DNA of 64,000 nt from Veillonella caviae (GTDB lineage Bacteria; Bacillota; Negativicutes; Veillonellales; Veillonellaceae), in the NCBI RefSeq assembly GCF_003992125.1, contig NZ_RQUY01000001.1, forward strand, positions 49,327 through 113,326, given 5' to 3'. The position numbers were made by a program, and so were the translations under genes. The notes beneath the pieces are model-generated. The model saw nothing but the letters and a program-made list of their open reading frames with translations, was not told the DNA's origin and searched no databases. Shown one piece after another: positions 9,405 through 17,964 of the stretch. Each line of letters starts with the position of its first letter. Position 1 is the stretch's first letter.

Positions 9405-9428
9405 AGCCGCCCATTTGGGCGGCTTTTT
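9405..9428 (+). terminator. Terminator after rpsO
   Basis: AGCCGCCC and GGGCGGCT form an 8-bp stem with a 4-base loop, followed by TTTTT. Read-through would reach pnp. A 17-base palindrome TACTATTAATAATAGTA follows at 9453-9469 in the pnp upstream region; its role is unknown. Confidence 0.9.
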
Positions 9429-9642
9429 GTTTGCAAAAATATTGGTTTACGTTACTATTAATAATAGTACCATAGTATTAGGTCAGAATTGCGTAGAGGA
9501 TCTGTCTTTATGAGTACGTGTCATAAATGTTTGACAACACTAGATAGGATAGCGTAGAAGACCTATTTTTTTATGGCATAATTTATGTGGTTGATATATA
9601 ATAGATAAGATAATACAAGGAAGATTTATAGGAGGAATAGGA

Positions 9643-11712
9643 ATGGATAAATTCCAAATGGACTTAGCTGGTCGTACATTTACGATTGAGACTGGGGAAT
9701 TAGCAAAACAAGCCGGTGGTGCTGTTATGGTTGGCTATGGCGATACTCGCGTATTGGTAACAGCCACAGGTTCTAAAGAGGCGAAGGATATCGATTTCTT
9801 CCCACTCACTGTGGATTACGAAGAAAAAATGTATGCTGTTGGTCGTTTGCCTGGCGGTTTCATTAAACGTGAGGCACGCCCACCAGAATCTGCTATTTTA
9901 AATAGCCGTTTGATTGACCGTCCTATTCGTCCGCTATTTGATAAAGGTGTGCGTAATGAAGTCCATGTAGTGGCTACAGTTATGTCCGTAGATCCTGATT
10001 GTGATCCGGCTGTATGTGGTATGATTGGTGCATCTGCAGCATTATCTATTTCTGATGTACCTTGGAATGGTCCTATTGCAGGCGTTCGCATGGGCCGTGT
10101 GAACGGTGCTTTCATCGTGAACCCAACAGTGGCACAATTGGAAGAATCTGACCTTAACATCGTGGTAGCAGGCACAAAGGATGCTATTCTCATGGTTGAA
10201 GGTGGTGCTAACGAAGTACCAGAAGAAACTATCTTAGAAGTCATCATGACTGCTCATGAAGAAATCAAAAAAATCGTAGCTTTCCAAGAGGATATTAAGG
10301 CTCAAGTAGGTAAGGAAAAACGCATTTTTGAAAGCAAGGATGTGCCTGTTGAAATCAAAGACGCTGTGTACGCATACGGTCATGATAAACTTGATCAAGC
10401 TGTACGTTGTGCAGATAAACAACAACGTGATGCTCAAGAAAATGAAGTACGTGCCGATGTACTAGCACATTTTGAGGAGATGTATCCAGATAATTTGGCT
10501 GATGTAAACAAAGCATTTGATAGCATGACAAAAGATATCGTGCGTCACATGATTTCTGTAGAAAAAATTCGTCCAGATGGTCGCCAACTCGATGAAGTAC
10601 GCCCTATTTCTTGCCGTATTAGCGTATTGCCACGCACTCATGGTTCTGGCTTATTCACTCGCGGTCAAACACAAGTGTTAAACGTAGCGACTGTGGCACC
10701 GCTTTCAGAAAAACAAACTATCGATGGCCTCGGCATTGAAACGGAAAAACGATACATTCATCACTACAATTTTCCATCCTTCTCCGTTGGGGAAACACGT
10801 TCCTCTCGCGGTCCTGGTCGTCGTGAAATCGGTCACGGTGCCCTTGCTGAACGCGCATTAGTACCAGTGATTCCAAGCGAAGAAGAATTCCCATACGCAT
10901 TGCGTCTCGTATCTGAAGTATTAGAATCTAATGGTTCTAGTTCCATGGCATCTGTATGTGGTTCTACATTGTCCCTCATGGATGCTGGTGTTCCTATTAA
11001 AGCACCCGTAGCAGGTATTGCAATGGGTCTTATTACAAAAGATGACCATTACACAATCCTTACTGATATTCAAGGTATGGAAGACGCTTTAGGCGATATG
11101 GACTTTAAAGTAGCTGGTACAGCTAAAGGCGTAACAGCTATCCAAATGGATATTAAAATTTCTGGTCTGTCTCGTGAAATCCTTGATGAAGCATTGCAAC
11201 AAGCTCACAAAGGTCGCATGCATATCATGGGTATCATGTTAGACACTATAGCTGAACCACGTAAACAAATGTCTGAGTATGCACCACGTATTATTACTAT
11301 GAAAATTGACCCTGACAAAATCCGTGACGTTATTGGTAGTGGCGGTAAAGTCATTCGTGGTATCATCGATGAAACAGGTGCTAAAATAGACATCGAAGAT
11401 GATGGTACTGTATTTATCGCATCTGTAGACCAAGAAGGGGCTCGCAAAGCACAAGAAATCATCGAAAACCTTACAAAAGAAGTAGAAGTAGGGGAAGTGT
11501 ACATGGGCAAAGTAACACGCCTCATGGCATTCGGTGCTTTCGTAGAAGTATTGCCAGGCAAGGAAGGTTTAGTGCATATTTCTAAATTGGCGAAAGAACG
11601 TGTAGAAAACGTAGAAGACGTAGTTAATGTTGGCGACGAAATCATGGTAAAAGTTATCGAAATCGATAAACAAGGCCGTGTGAACTTGTCCCGTAAAGAT
11701 TGTTTGAAATAA
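9643..11712 (+). CDS. pnp: Polynucleotide phosphorylase
   Basis: Phosphorolytic 3'-5' exoribonuclease of RNA turnover, a trimer in the cytoplasm. Its 689 residues are arranged as two RNase PH domains (first about 1-200, second about 315-540, with [12 protein letters not shown] and the [14 protein letters not shown] [25 protein letters not shown]), a linking all-alpha region, a KH domain ([21 protein letters not shown], about 564-590) and a C-terminal S1 domain ([29 protein letters not shown]). Starts 9 bases after AGGAGGAATAGG. dut follows 12 bases after the stop and may be co-transcribed. Confidence 0.98.
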   Translation: MDKFQMDLAGRTFTIETGELAKQAGGAVMVGYGDTRVLVTATGSKEAKDIDFFPLTVDYEEKMYAVGRLPGGFIKREARPPESAILNSRLIDRPIRPLFDKGVRNEVHVVATVMSVDPDCDPAVCGMIGASAALSISDVPWNGPIAGVRMGRVNGAFIVNPTVAQLEESDLNIVVAGTKDAILMVEGGANEVPEETILEVIMTAHEEIKKIVAFQEDIKAQVGKEKRIFESKDVPVEIKDAVYAYGHDKLDQAVRCADKQQRDAQENEVRADVLAHFEEMYPDNLADVNKAFDSMTKDIVRHMISVEKIRPDGRQLDEVRPISCRISVLPRTHGSGLFTRGQTQVLNVATVAPLSEKQTIDGLGIETEKRYIHHYNFPSFSVGETRSSRGPGRREIGHGALAERALVPVIPSEEEFPYALRLVSEVLESNGSSSMASVCGSTLSLMDAGVPIKAPVAGIAMGLITKDDHYTILTDIQGMEDALGDMDFKVAGTAKGVTAIQMDIKISGLSREILDEALQQAHKGRMHIMGIMLDTIAEPRKQMSEYAPRIITMKIDPDKIRDVIGSGGKVIRGIIDETGAKIDIEDDGTVFIASVDQEGARKAQEIIENLTKEVEVGEVYMGKVTRLMAFGAFVEVLPGKEGLVHISKLAKERVENVEDVVNVGDEIMVKVIEIDKQGRVNLSRKDCLK

Positions 11713-11724
11713 TAGAGGTAACTC

Positions 11725-12174
11725 ATGGATATACGCGGATTTGAAGTAATAACCGCTTACGAAGATAAAGACATTCATTTACCGACTCGTAAAACAACTG
11801 AAAGCGCTGGTTATGATCTGGAGTGTGCTGAGGCTGTAACCTTAGCACCGGGAGAATTAAAACTCATCCCTACAGGTATTAAAGCATTTATGGCATACGA
11901 TGAATATCTTGCTATTCATATTCGTTCTAGTATGGCTATCAAACGTCGCTTAGCCCTCGTGAATAGCACGGGCATCATCGATAGTGACTATTACAATAAC
12001 GAAGACAACGAAGGCCACATTATGATTGCCGTCCTCAATTACGGCACTGAACCAGTACACCTTGAAAAAGGTGAACGCGTGGCACAAGGTATATTCTCTA
12101 AATACCTTATCACCAATGACGATGATGCTACTGGTGTCCGTACTGGGGGTATTGGTAGCACGGGAACTATGTAA
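11725..12174 (+). CDS. dut: dUTP diphosphatase
   Basis: Hydrolyses dUTP to dUMP, which prevents uracil misincorporation and supplies dTMP synthesis. The trimeric dUTPase motifs are present: motif 1 SAGYDLECAE, motif 2 RSSMAIKR, motif 3 NSTGIIDSDYYNNEDNEGHI, motif 4 GERVAQGIF, motif 5 RTGGIGSTG. The 149-residue length is normal. Motif 3 carries a short insert (YYNNEDNEGH) relative to the E. coli form, as in some Firmicutes and phage enzymes. The gene closely follows pnp. Confidence 0.95.
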   Translation: MDIRGFEVITAYEDKDIHLPTRKTTESAGYDLECAEAVTLAPGELKLIPTGIKAFMAYDEYLAIHIRSSMAIKRRLALVNSTGIIDSDYYNNEDNEGHIMIAVLNYGTEPVHLEKGERVAQGIFSKYLITNDDDATGVRTGGIGSTGTM

Positions 12175-12276
12175 ATCTGTCTTGGTTCTATGTAGAATCA
12201 TCGCAGCTGCTAGAGTAAGGATTTTTTTAATATAATACTTATTTTGGCAGATATATAATTTAATAATGAATAGTGA

Positions 12277-12358
12277 AAGCCGCTCTTCTATGGATATTCT
12301 GTTTTCCTGCTAGATTTGCTCTAGTGGTAAAGCAGAGGAAGATAGAGGGGCGGTTTTT
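12277..12358 (+). terminator. Long imperfect hairpin with T tail after dut
   Basis: GCCGCTCTTCTAT pairs imperfectly with ATAGAGGGGCGG. Inside it TTCCTGCT pairs with AGCAGAGGAA, and CTAG with CTAG. The hairpin ends in TTTTT. It probably terminates the pnp-dut transcript; the unusual length also allows another structured-RNA role. Nothing else is seen in the 297-base gap before the next gene. Confidence 0.55.
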
Positions 12359-12471
12359 ATATTTTCTTCTATAGTTCTATATTTTATGGAATAAAATTTA
12401 CTCATGTGGTTAGATATAATGTAAATATACAAACTACTTCTAGAACATTACATAAGTGAGGGTGAACGATT

Positions 12472-13185
12472 ATGACAACAGTAGAAACAATGCAACATGA
12501 TGTAGTAAACAATAATGAAACATTAGAAGCCCTTTTGAAAGCTTTTCGAGTACAAGACGGTTTTGATAAGGCATTAGAATCTTATTTTTCGTCAAAAGAG
12601 GATGCATTATCATTTTTTCGTAATCAGTTTATCAATGAGTATGAACAATTAATTGAAGATTTAAATGCTATAGGTTCTATATGGGCTATGATACCATTTT
12701 TAGAAATTGGAAATCAAAAGGCGTGTAAAGAAAAAATTGAATTAAAGTTATATAGTCGTTTAACAAAACATGACTCCGAGTTGCTTATGGAGTTTGAAAC
12801 TCGTAGAGATGAACTTTTTTCAGCTTGTGAAAACTTACTAAAAATAATGGCGTATATTAAATCAGAAACTTATGAAGAAGGTACACTAGTTACAATGATT
12901 AGGCCTATTTTTAAAGGTATTTACACTATGTTAGATGAAAATCAAGACAGTGTATCTAACTATAACCTTTCAAACCCATTCATATTTTATTGTAATGATG
13001 AATTTTGGGATATTGATTACTTAGATGACTATGTGCCACTTCATAAACTGATATCCTTTATTCCTGGCAATACATTACAATGTACAGTTATGTATAAACC
13101 GGAGTATATTAATAAAACGTTATCTAAATTAAAGCATTATAAATTAAAACAGGTTTTGTCTGAATTGTACTTAGATTTAATTTAA
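12472..13185 (+). CDS. Unknown 237-residue protein at the edge of the GTPase island
   Basis: I do not recognise this protein. It has no signal peptide, membrane span or nucleotide-binding motif. It is largely helical and acidic, with a cluster FWDIDYLDDYVPLHKL around residues 180-196. GAGGGTGA lies a few bases upstream of the ATG. Codon use is AT-rich like the following island. It ends 150 bases before the poly-G promoter and so is probably transcribed separately. It may be part of the accessory island or its left neighbour. Confidence 0.6.
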   Translation: MTTVETMQHDVVNNNETLEALLKAFRVQDGFDKALESYFSSKEDALSFFRNQFINEYEQLIEDLNAIGSIWAMIPFLEIGNQKACKEKIELKLYSRLTKHDSELLMEFETRRDELFSACENLLKIMAYIKSETYEEGTLVTMIRPIFKGIYTMLDENQDSVSNYNLSNPFIFYCNDEFWDIDYLDDYVPLHKLISFIPGNTLQCTVMYKPEYINKTLSKLKHYKLKQVLSELYLDLI

Positions 13186-13259
13186 AGGGATGTGTTCCTT
13201 TATAACCTTGATATTTTTGAAAAGTATTAATAGGATTTTGGGGGTATATAAAACTGGAT

Positions 13260-13341
13260 GGTCAACATGTTTGAGGAGAAAAATTTTAAATTTGCTACTG
13301 TAATCCACCCTGCATACACATAGAGTGGATAAATGTTGACC
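13260..13341. repeat. Inverted repeat flanking the region upstream of the poly-G promoter
   Basis: GGTCAACAT at 13260-13268 is the exact reverse complement of ATGTTGACC at 13333-13341. The right arm contains the -35 box of the poly-G promoter. It could be an operator arm or a trace of a past inversion of the 64 bases between the arms. Confidence 0.5.
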
Positions 13342-13362
13342 TGGGGGGGCAGTCGATATAAT
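13336..13362 (+). promoter_or_regulatory. Promoter with a G7 tract in the spacer (candidate phase-variable promoter 1)
   Basis: TTGACC at 13336-13341 and TATAAT at 13357-13362 are separated by 15 bases that contain seven consecutive G (13343-13349). Two extra G would give the 17-base optimum. The start of transcription would fall about 13369, ahead of the GTPase/radical-SAM genes. Poly-G or poly-C tracts in promoter spacers drive phase variation of porA and opc in Neisseria; the same mechanism is inferred here. Confidence 0.65.
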
Positions 13363-13448
13363 GGTTTTATAAATTGTAGATAAAGTCATATCGAGTGGAG
13401 GTTGTATAGAGTCAAAATGCAAAGTTATAGAACGGGCTAGATTGGGGT

Positions 13449-14495
13449 ATGGTGATGCAAAAGTATAAATTTAATTATCAAAATTTTTTGTGGAAATCTG
13501 CAAATAATTTTAGAGAAACTAATACTAGTTGTATTCAGTGGCAGAAACCTAGGAAATTATATCGAGGACAAGTAGGGATAGAAATGAAAAGTGATAAACT
13601 TAACAAAATACTACGTGAATATCAAAAGGATATTAATAATGTCGTAAATGAAAAAGAAGTTTTTTATTTAGTAAATGCTGGGCGTATGAATCATGGTAAA
13701 AGTAGCCTATTAAATTCTTTAATAGGACAATCTGAGGATTATTTTGAAGTACAGGATCGACGTACTACAGTTAAAAATAAAGAGTATCAGTATGATGATA
13801 ATATTATTTTTGTTGATACACCAGGTTTAAATGCTGATGAACATGATGATAGAGAAGCTATAAAAGCGTATAAAAAGGCAAGTTTAATTCTTTTTGTACA
13901 TAATCTATCTGTTGGAGATGTTAGAAAAGAAGAAATTAGAGATTTAAAAACAATTATATCTTGTTTTTCTGATATGAAATCGTTAGAGGAGCAGTTGGTT
14001 CTTGTATTAACAGGAAAAGATTCCATTACATCTTTAGAAGATTTGAGTAGCATTAAAGAGAAAATATTGCTAGACATAAAAAATGAAGTAGGGCTTTCTA
14101 ACTTTAAAGTATTTGAAGTTTCTAATACAACTTTTAAAAAAGGACTTGAAAATAAAAAGAAAAAGTTACAAGAGCACAGTGGGGTTCTTGCATTAAAGCT
14201 ATATATTGAAAAATATATAGCTGATAATAGAGCTACAACTAGAACCAGAGCTATGGAACGAATAGACTTATTAACTGCCAATGTGAGGGAGTTAATAGAA
14301 GTAGACTTAAAAAAATTGAAATCCATTTTGGATAAAAAGGAGAAGGAAATAAATACTAATATATCGAAATTATTTAGACTAATAGATAATAAGGTTTCTT
14401 TTATTAAAGGTATAAATGAAAGAGTTGATTTATGTAATCAACAAATTAAAGAATTAAGTGCCCCGGAATATAATAGTGAGCCCTGGCCTTTTTGA
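13449..14495 (+). CDS. Dynamin-like/YfjP-type GTPase 1
   Basis: A P-loop GTPase with GRMNHGKSS (residues 78-86), a Thr pair for G2 (106-107), DTPG for G3 (123-126) and TGKD as the G4 position (188-191). A long charged helical C-terminal region (about 255-345) follows, as in bacterial dynamin-like proteins. There is no transmembrane segment. An internal ATG at 13584, preceded by GTAGGGA, would give a 303-residue protein with the P-loop nearer the N-terminus; ATG 13455 after GGGG is another option. It is the first gene behind the poly-G promoter. Role unknown; membrane remodelling or defence is inferred from family and neighbours. Confidence 0.75.
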   Translation: MVMQKYKFNYQNFLWKSANNFRETNTSCIQWQKPRKLYRGQVGIEMKSDKLNKILREYQKDINNVVNEKEVFYLVNAGRMNHGKSSLLNSLIGQSEDYFEVQDRRTTVKNKEYQYDDNIIFVDTPGLNADEHDDREAIKAYKKASLILFVHNLSVGDVRKEEIRDLKTIISCFSDMKSLEEQLVLVLTGKDSITSLEDLSSIKEKILLDIKNEVGLSNFKVFEVSNTTFKKGLENKKKKLQEHSGVLALKLYIEKYIADNRATTRTRAMERIDLLTANVRELIEVDLKKLKSILDKKEKEINTNISKLFRLIDNKVSFIKGINERVDLCNQQIKELSAPEYNSEPWPF

Positions 14496-14560
14496 GAAAC
14501 ATTAAAAAATAACGAATAAGGATTTAATAAAATAGTTTGTAATAGTTAGGAGGAAATGAA

Positions 14561-14986
14561 ATGTTTATTGCAGCAGGAGCATTAGCAGCAGTGGGAGTTA
14601 TTGGAGGCGTTATATCTCATAGTGATCATAGTGATTATAGTGATTACTATAGTGATTATGCAGAACGGGAACGTAAAAGAAAAAAAGCTGAATTAAATGC
14701 AAAAGAAAAAGAGTTAGAAGCACTAAAACAGCAATTAGAAAATGAATGTAATGAATTATATAGGACTATTGAAGATGAGGTTAATGATAGTGTTCCATAT
14801 GGTCTAAGAAACTTTGTTTTGGCTGATGGAAACCCTAAAAAGCATTTGCCATTAAAGCAATATATATCTGATAAATTGAATAAAAGTTTGATAGAAGATA
14901 AAAATGAGCTACAAGAGATCAATAATGCTTTAAAACGTATTAATGAAATCCAACTACAAGCTAAGAAGAGTGTTGATGGTAAATAA
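14561..14986 (+). CDS. Small protein with glycine-rich hydrophobic N-terminus and coiled coil
   Basis: 141 residues. The first 18 residues are hydrophobic and glycine/alanine-rich, like a glycine-zipper membrane insert. A Ser/Asp/Tyr/His repeat-like stretch follows (SDHSDYSDYYSDY, residues 21-33), then a strongly charged coiled coil (about 36-65) and a helical C-terminus. AGGAGG precedes the ATG. It lies between two dynamin-like GTPase genes and ends 17 bases before the second. It could anchor or recruit the GTPases at a membrane (inference). I recognise no family. Confidence 0.6.
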   Translation: MFIAAGALAAVGVIGGVISHSDHSDYSDYYSDYAERERKRKKAELNAKEKELEALKQQLENECNELYRTIEDEVNDSVPYGLRNFVLADGNPKKHLPLKQYISDKLNKSLIEDKNELQEINNALKRINEIQLQAKKSVDGK

Positions 14987-15003
14987 TAGTTGGGAGAAAG
15001 AAG

Positions 15004-16794
15004 ATGTCATATATCATTGAATGTGTAGATGGATTTTTTAAGAAAATTGATATTGCTGAAGAAAATTTGGCAGGATTTTCTCAAGAAATTGATAGACGTA
15101 GGGATGAAATTCGTAAGGTGTTAGAAAATATTCCTAATACGCTTCGAAAATATAATCAACCAATGACAGAGGAAAATAAATCTGCTGTTGATAAAGCTGT
15201 AGAGCTTGTAATAGCAGGTAGTAATGATTCTATAAAAAAATGGAATGATGCGTTGCAAATTAGCTTAAAAGGTACAGAATTCATGAAAAAGCATGAAAAG
15301 TACTTAGTTGTTATGGTATTTGGTGCAGTAAAAGCAGGTAAAAGCTCTTTAGGTAATTTTTTTGCTGGTAAATATTTTGGTACTGCAAATATCGATACAG
15401 AATATAAAAAACGACCTAAACCAGAATTTGATAGTGAAGAAAGTGGTCGTAAAAAGGGAGGGTTATCAAGGGAATTAAATGGTGATACGTGGTTTACAGA
15501 AGGTGTAACGGATACAACAGGGGCAATTCAATATTTTACATTATCTGGACTACGATGGATGGATTCGCCTGGCACTGGTGCCGTTAGTTTAGATGACGAT
15601 ACTTTAAACATGGAAGATTTAGTTAATGAATATATTCCTTATGCTGATTTATGTATTTTCTTAATGAACTCTTCAGAGCCTGGTTTGCAAGAAGATATGA
15701 AATATATGGAGAAATTATCTAGAGAAGGTCAAGAATCTTTAGTTGTTATTACACGATCAGATGTGGTAGAAGAGGAGCTTGATGAAAATGATGAAATTAT
15801 ACAGGTTTTACAGCCCAAATCTCCAGATCGTCGCAAGTTACAAGAAGATGATATTGTAAAACGATTATCGGACCAGTATCCAGATTTAGATACTGAAAAA
15901 TTTAGAGCTATTAGTATATCTACATTGTTAGCAAGAGATGCAATTAAAGAAAATAATGATGAGAAGTTCAAATCTAGTAATCTAGATCAATTGATGGACA
16001 TATTAGCTCAAAAAGCTTCACAAGAAACGCTTGTACTAAAAACGGGGAGACCAAAGAAGAATTTAAATGCTTTTATTGATGAACTTATTTTAGGTGATAC
16101 AATAGATAAAAAATTTGATGGGCTTAACACTTTACTTAATAAATTTAATGCGTTGCAAGAACCTATTAATGAATATAAAGATAAAATTGAAAGTAGAAAA
16201 CGACGAGTTACCAATGCGATTCTAAGTGAAGTACAGAATAACTTAAAATTAAAGCTTTTTGAATTTAACAAATACGTTGAAGAAAATAATAAAACTATTG
16301 ATTCTGGAAAAATTAATAAGGAAATCAATAGTATTATTGAAAAAGGCATTCATGATGGATTACATCGAGAGGTTGCTTCTATTATTGAAGGCTATAGTAA
16401 TACTAGTTTGAAAACACTCTCTAGTCTTGTTAGTTTAGGTGATTTAGGTAAGAGCTATGATCATGTTGAACATACGTATAAAGAGTATGAGTTGGTAGAA
16501 AGAGAGACTGATGGCGTTTGGGAATGGGTTTGTAATAAGCTCGGAAAAACTTATTATAGAAAGAAAGCTGTTACTAAAACTGAAGTTATAAAAATAGATA
16601 TTGGGACGAATGTAAATGATTTGTTAGAAAATTTACAGGAACAAAGTAAAACTATCATCTCTAATGAGGTGCATCAAGCATTAATGGATATTCAGAATAA
16701 TTACTTTGCTCCACAAGAATCATATATAAAAGATATGCTTCTTGTTATTAATCAAACAATAGATGAGTTGCAAGCTTTGAAGTATAAGGAGTAA
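15004..16794 (+). CDS. Dynamin-like GTPase 2
   Basis: 596 residues. The GTPase domain has GAVKAGKSS at 107-115 (the xxNAGKS/KAGKS form seen in bacterial dynamin-like proteins), Thr 171-172 for G2, DSPG at 187-190 for G3 and TRSD at 250-253 for G4. A long helical stalk-like region follows (about 350-596). There is no obvious membrane paddle, unlike GTPase 3. An N-terminal helical extension of 100 residues precedes the G domain. The radical SAM gene starts 3 bases after the stop, which indicates tight co-expression. Confidence 0.82.
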   Translation: MSYIIECVDGFFKKIDIAEENLAGFSQEIDRRRDEIRKVLENIPNTLRKYNQPMTEENKSAVDKAVELVIAGSNDSIKKWNDALQISLKGTEFMKKHEKYLVVMVFGAVKAGKSSLGNFFAGKYFGTANIDTEYKKRPKPEFDSEESGRKKGGLSRELNGDTWFTEGVTDTTGAIQYFTLSGLRWMDSPGTGAVSLDDDTLNMEDLVNEYIPYADLCIFLMNSSEPGLQEDMKYMEKLSREGQESLVVITRSDVVEEELDENDEIIQVLQPKSPDRRKLQEDDIVKRLSDQYPDLDTEKFRAISISTLLARDAIKENNDEKFKSSNLDQLMDILAQKASQETLVLKTGRPKKNLNAFIDELILGDTIDKKFDGLNTLLNKFNALQEPINEYKDKIESRKRRVTNAILSEVQNNLKLKLFEFNKYVEENNKTIDSGKINKEINSIIEKGIHDGLHREVASIIEGYSNTSLKTLSSLVSLGDLGKSYDHVEHTYKEYELVERETDGVWEWVCNKLGKTYYRKKAVTKTEVIKIDIGTNVNDLLENLQEQSKTIISNEVHQALMDIQNNYFAPQESYIKDMLLVINQTIDELQALKYKE

Positions 16795-16797
16795 TGT

Positions 16798-17964
16798 ATG
16801 CAGTTTATTATTAAGGTTACATCTGCCTGTAATTTAAGCTGTACTTATTGTAGTGAAGGAATACGAACATTAGAATATTTATCATTACATACATATAAAC
16901 ATTTCATTCAACAAATCCCCAGCCTTTTGCAAAAGCTTGGACAACAACGTGCAGATATTATTTGGCATGGTGGAGAGCCTCTGATTATTAGTAAAGATTG
17001 GATAAAGGAAGCTATTGAGTTCACGAATTCCACATTAGATGGCTTTGATGTTTCTTATGCTATGCAAACTAATGGAACATTAATAGATGATGAGTGGATT
17101 AAAATTTTTAAAATGTATTCTATTAGTTTAGGAATATCCTTAGATGGATATTTAGAATTACATGATCAGTATCGAGTTAATAAGGATGGTAGTGGCTCAT
17201 TTGAAACGATTGTTCAGAATATTTATCGGCTTAAAAATGAAAATATACCTGTTTCATTATTGATGGTAGTCAATTCAGACAAATCCATTGATTATGAAAA
17301 AGTATGGCATACTATTTGTGAGTTAGGGATATCGCTCAAAATTCAGCCTGTTGTACCTATTGGCAAAGCAGATTATCAGTTAGCTAAATCAGTTGTCATA
17401 TACAATAATTATGCAAATCTTATTAAGTATTTGTACACTCAATCTCTTGAACATGATTCTAATATTGTTATTCAACCAATAGCGCAAATTATGTCATCTA
17501 TTTTATCGGGAGAAGAAATAAAAGAGTGTGCTTACAGTGGTTCTTGTACATATAATATTATAACCTTATATCCAAATGGTGACGTAGGCTTTTGTGGCCG
17601 TATGAGTAATGAGGATAAAACATTTATATACGGAAATATTCACAAATTTGATTTAGTGTCATTGTATAATTCTAATGTGGTAGATAAGATAAGAGCACGT
17701 CAGGTTATATTACGTGATGGAGTATGTAAAAATTGCGATATTTGGGAATATTGTCATGGTGGATGCACTATTGATGCTATAGCATCTAATGGAGATATCA
17801 ATACAAAATATCATTATTGTGAAAGCTATAAAAATCTTATTGATTACTTTATGACAGATGGGTTACGTGCACTTAAGGATGCATTGATTAGTCGAAAACG
17901 CAGATATAGAATGTTAATGGAAGAAAAAAAGAAACTGTTAAAAGGATTAAATGATGAGAGATAA
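16798..17964 (+). CDS. Radical SAM enzyme with SPASM domain
   Basis: A 388-residue radical SAM protein. The 4Fe-4S/SAM motif CNLSCTYC uses C11, C15 and C18, and HGGEPL at 56-61 is the SAM-binding GGE motif. The C-terminal SPASM part has C243, C249, C265, C309, C312, C318, C322 and C340 for auxiliary clusters. Relatives are anaerobic sulfatase-maturase and peptide-modifying enzymes, so a protein or peptide substrate is likely. Its end overlaps the next radical SAM gene by 14 bases. The pairing with dynamin-like GTPases is unusual. Confidence 0.88.
   Translation: MQFIIKVTSACNLSCTYCSEGIRTLEYLSLHTYKHFIQQIPSLLQKLGQQRADIIWHGGEPLIISKDWIKEAIEFTNSTLDGFDVSYAMQTNGTLIDDEWIKIFKMYSISLGISLDGYLELHDQYRVNKDGSGSFETIVQNIYRLKNENIPVSLLMVVNSDKSIDYEKVWHTICELGISLKIQPVVPIGKADYQLAKSVVIYNNYANLIKYLYTQSLEHDSNIVIQPIAQIMSSILSGEEIKECAYSGSCTYNIITLYPNGDVGFCGRMSNEDKTFIYGNIHKFDLVSLYNSNVVDKIRARQVILRDGVCKNCDIWEYCHGGCTIDAIASNGDINTKYHYCESYKNLIDYFMTDGLRALKDALISRKRRYRMLMEEKKKLLKGLNDER

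Noticed and set aside
9304..9513. 69-codon plus frame overlapping rpsO and running through its terminator
   Set aside because: It starts inside rpsO in another frame and crosses a strong terminator hairpin; no ribosome binding site.
11205..11726. Minus-strand frame opposite the pnp 3' end
   Set aside because: The plus strand encodes the clear KH and S1 domains of PNPase; the antisense frame has no supporting signals.
13177..13422. 81-codon minus frame across the poly-G promoter
   Set aside because: No ribosome binding site and no recognisable protein; it reads the promoter and inverted repeat in antisense.
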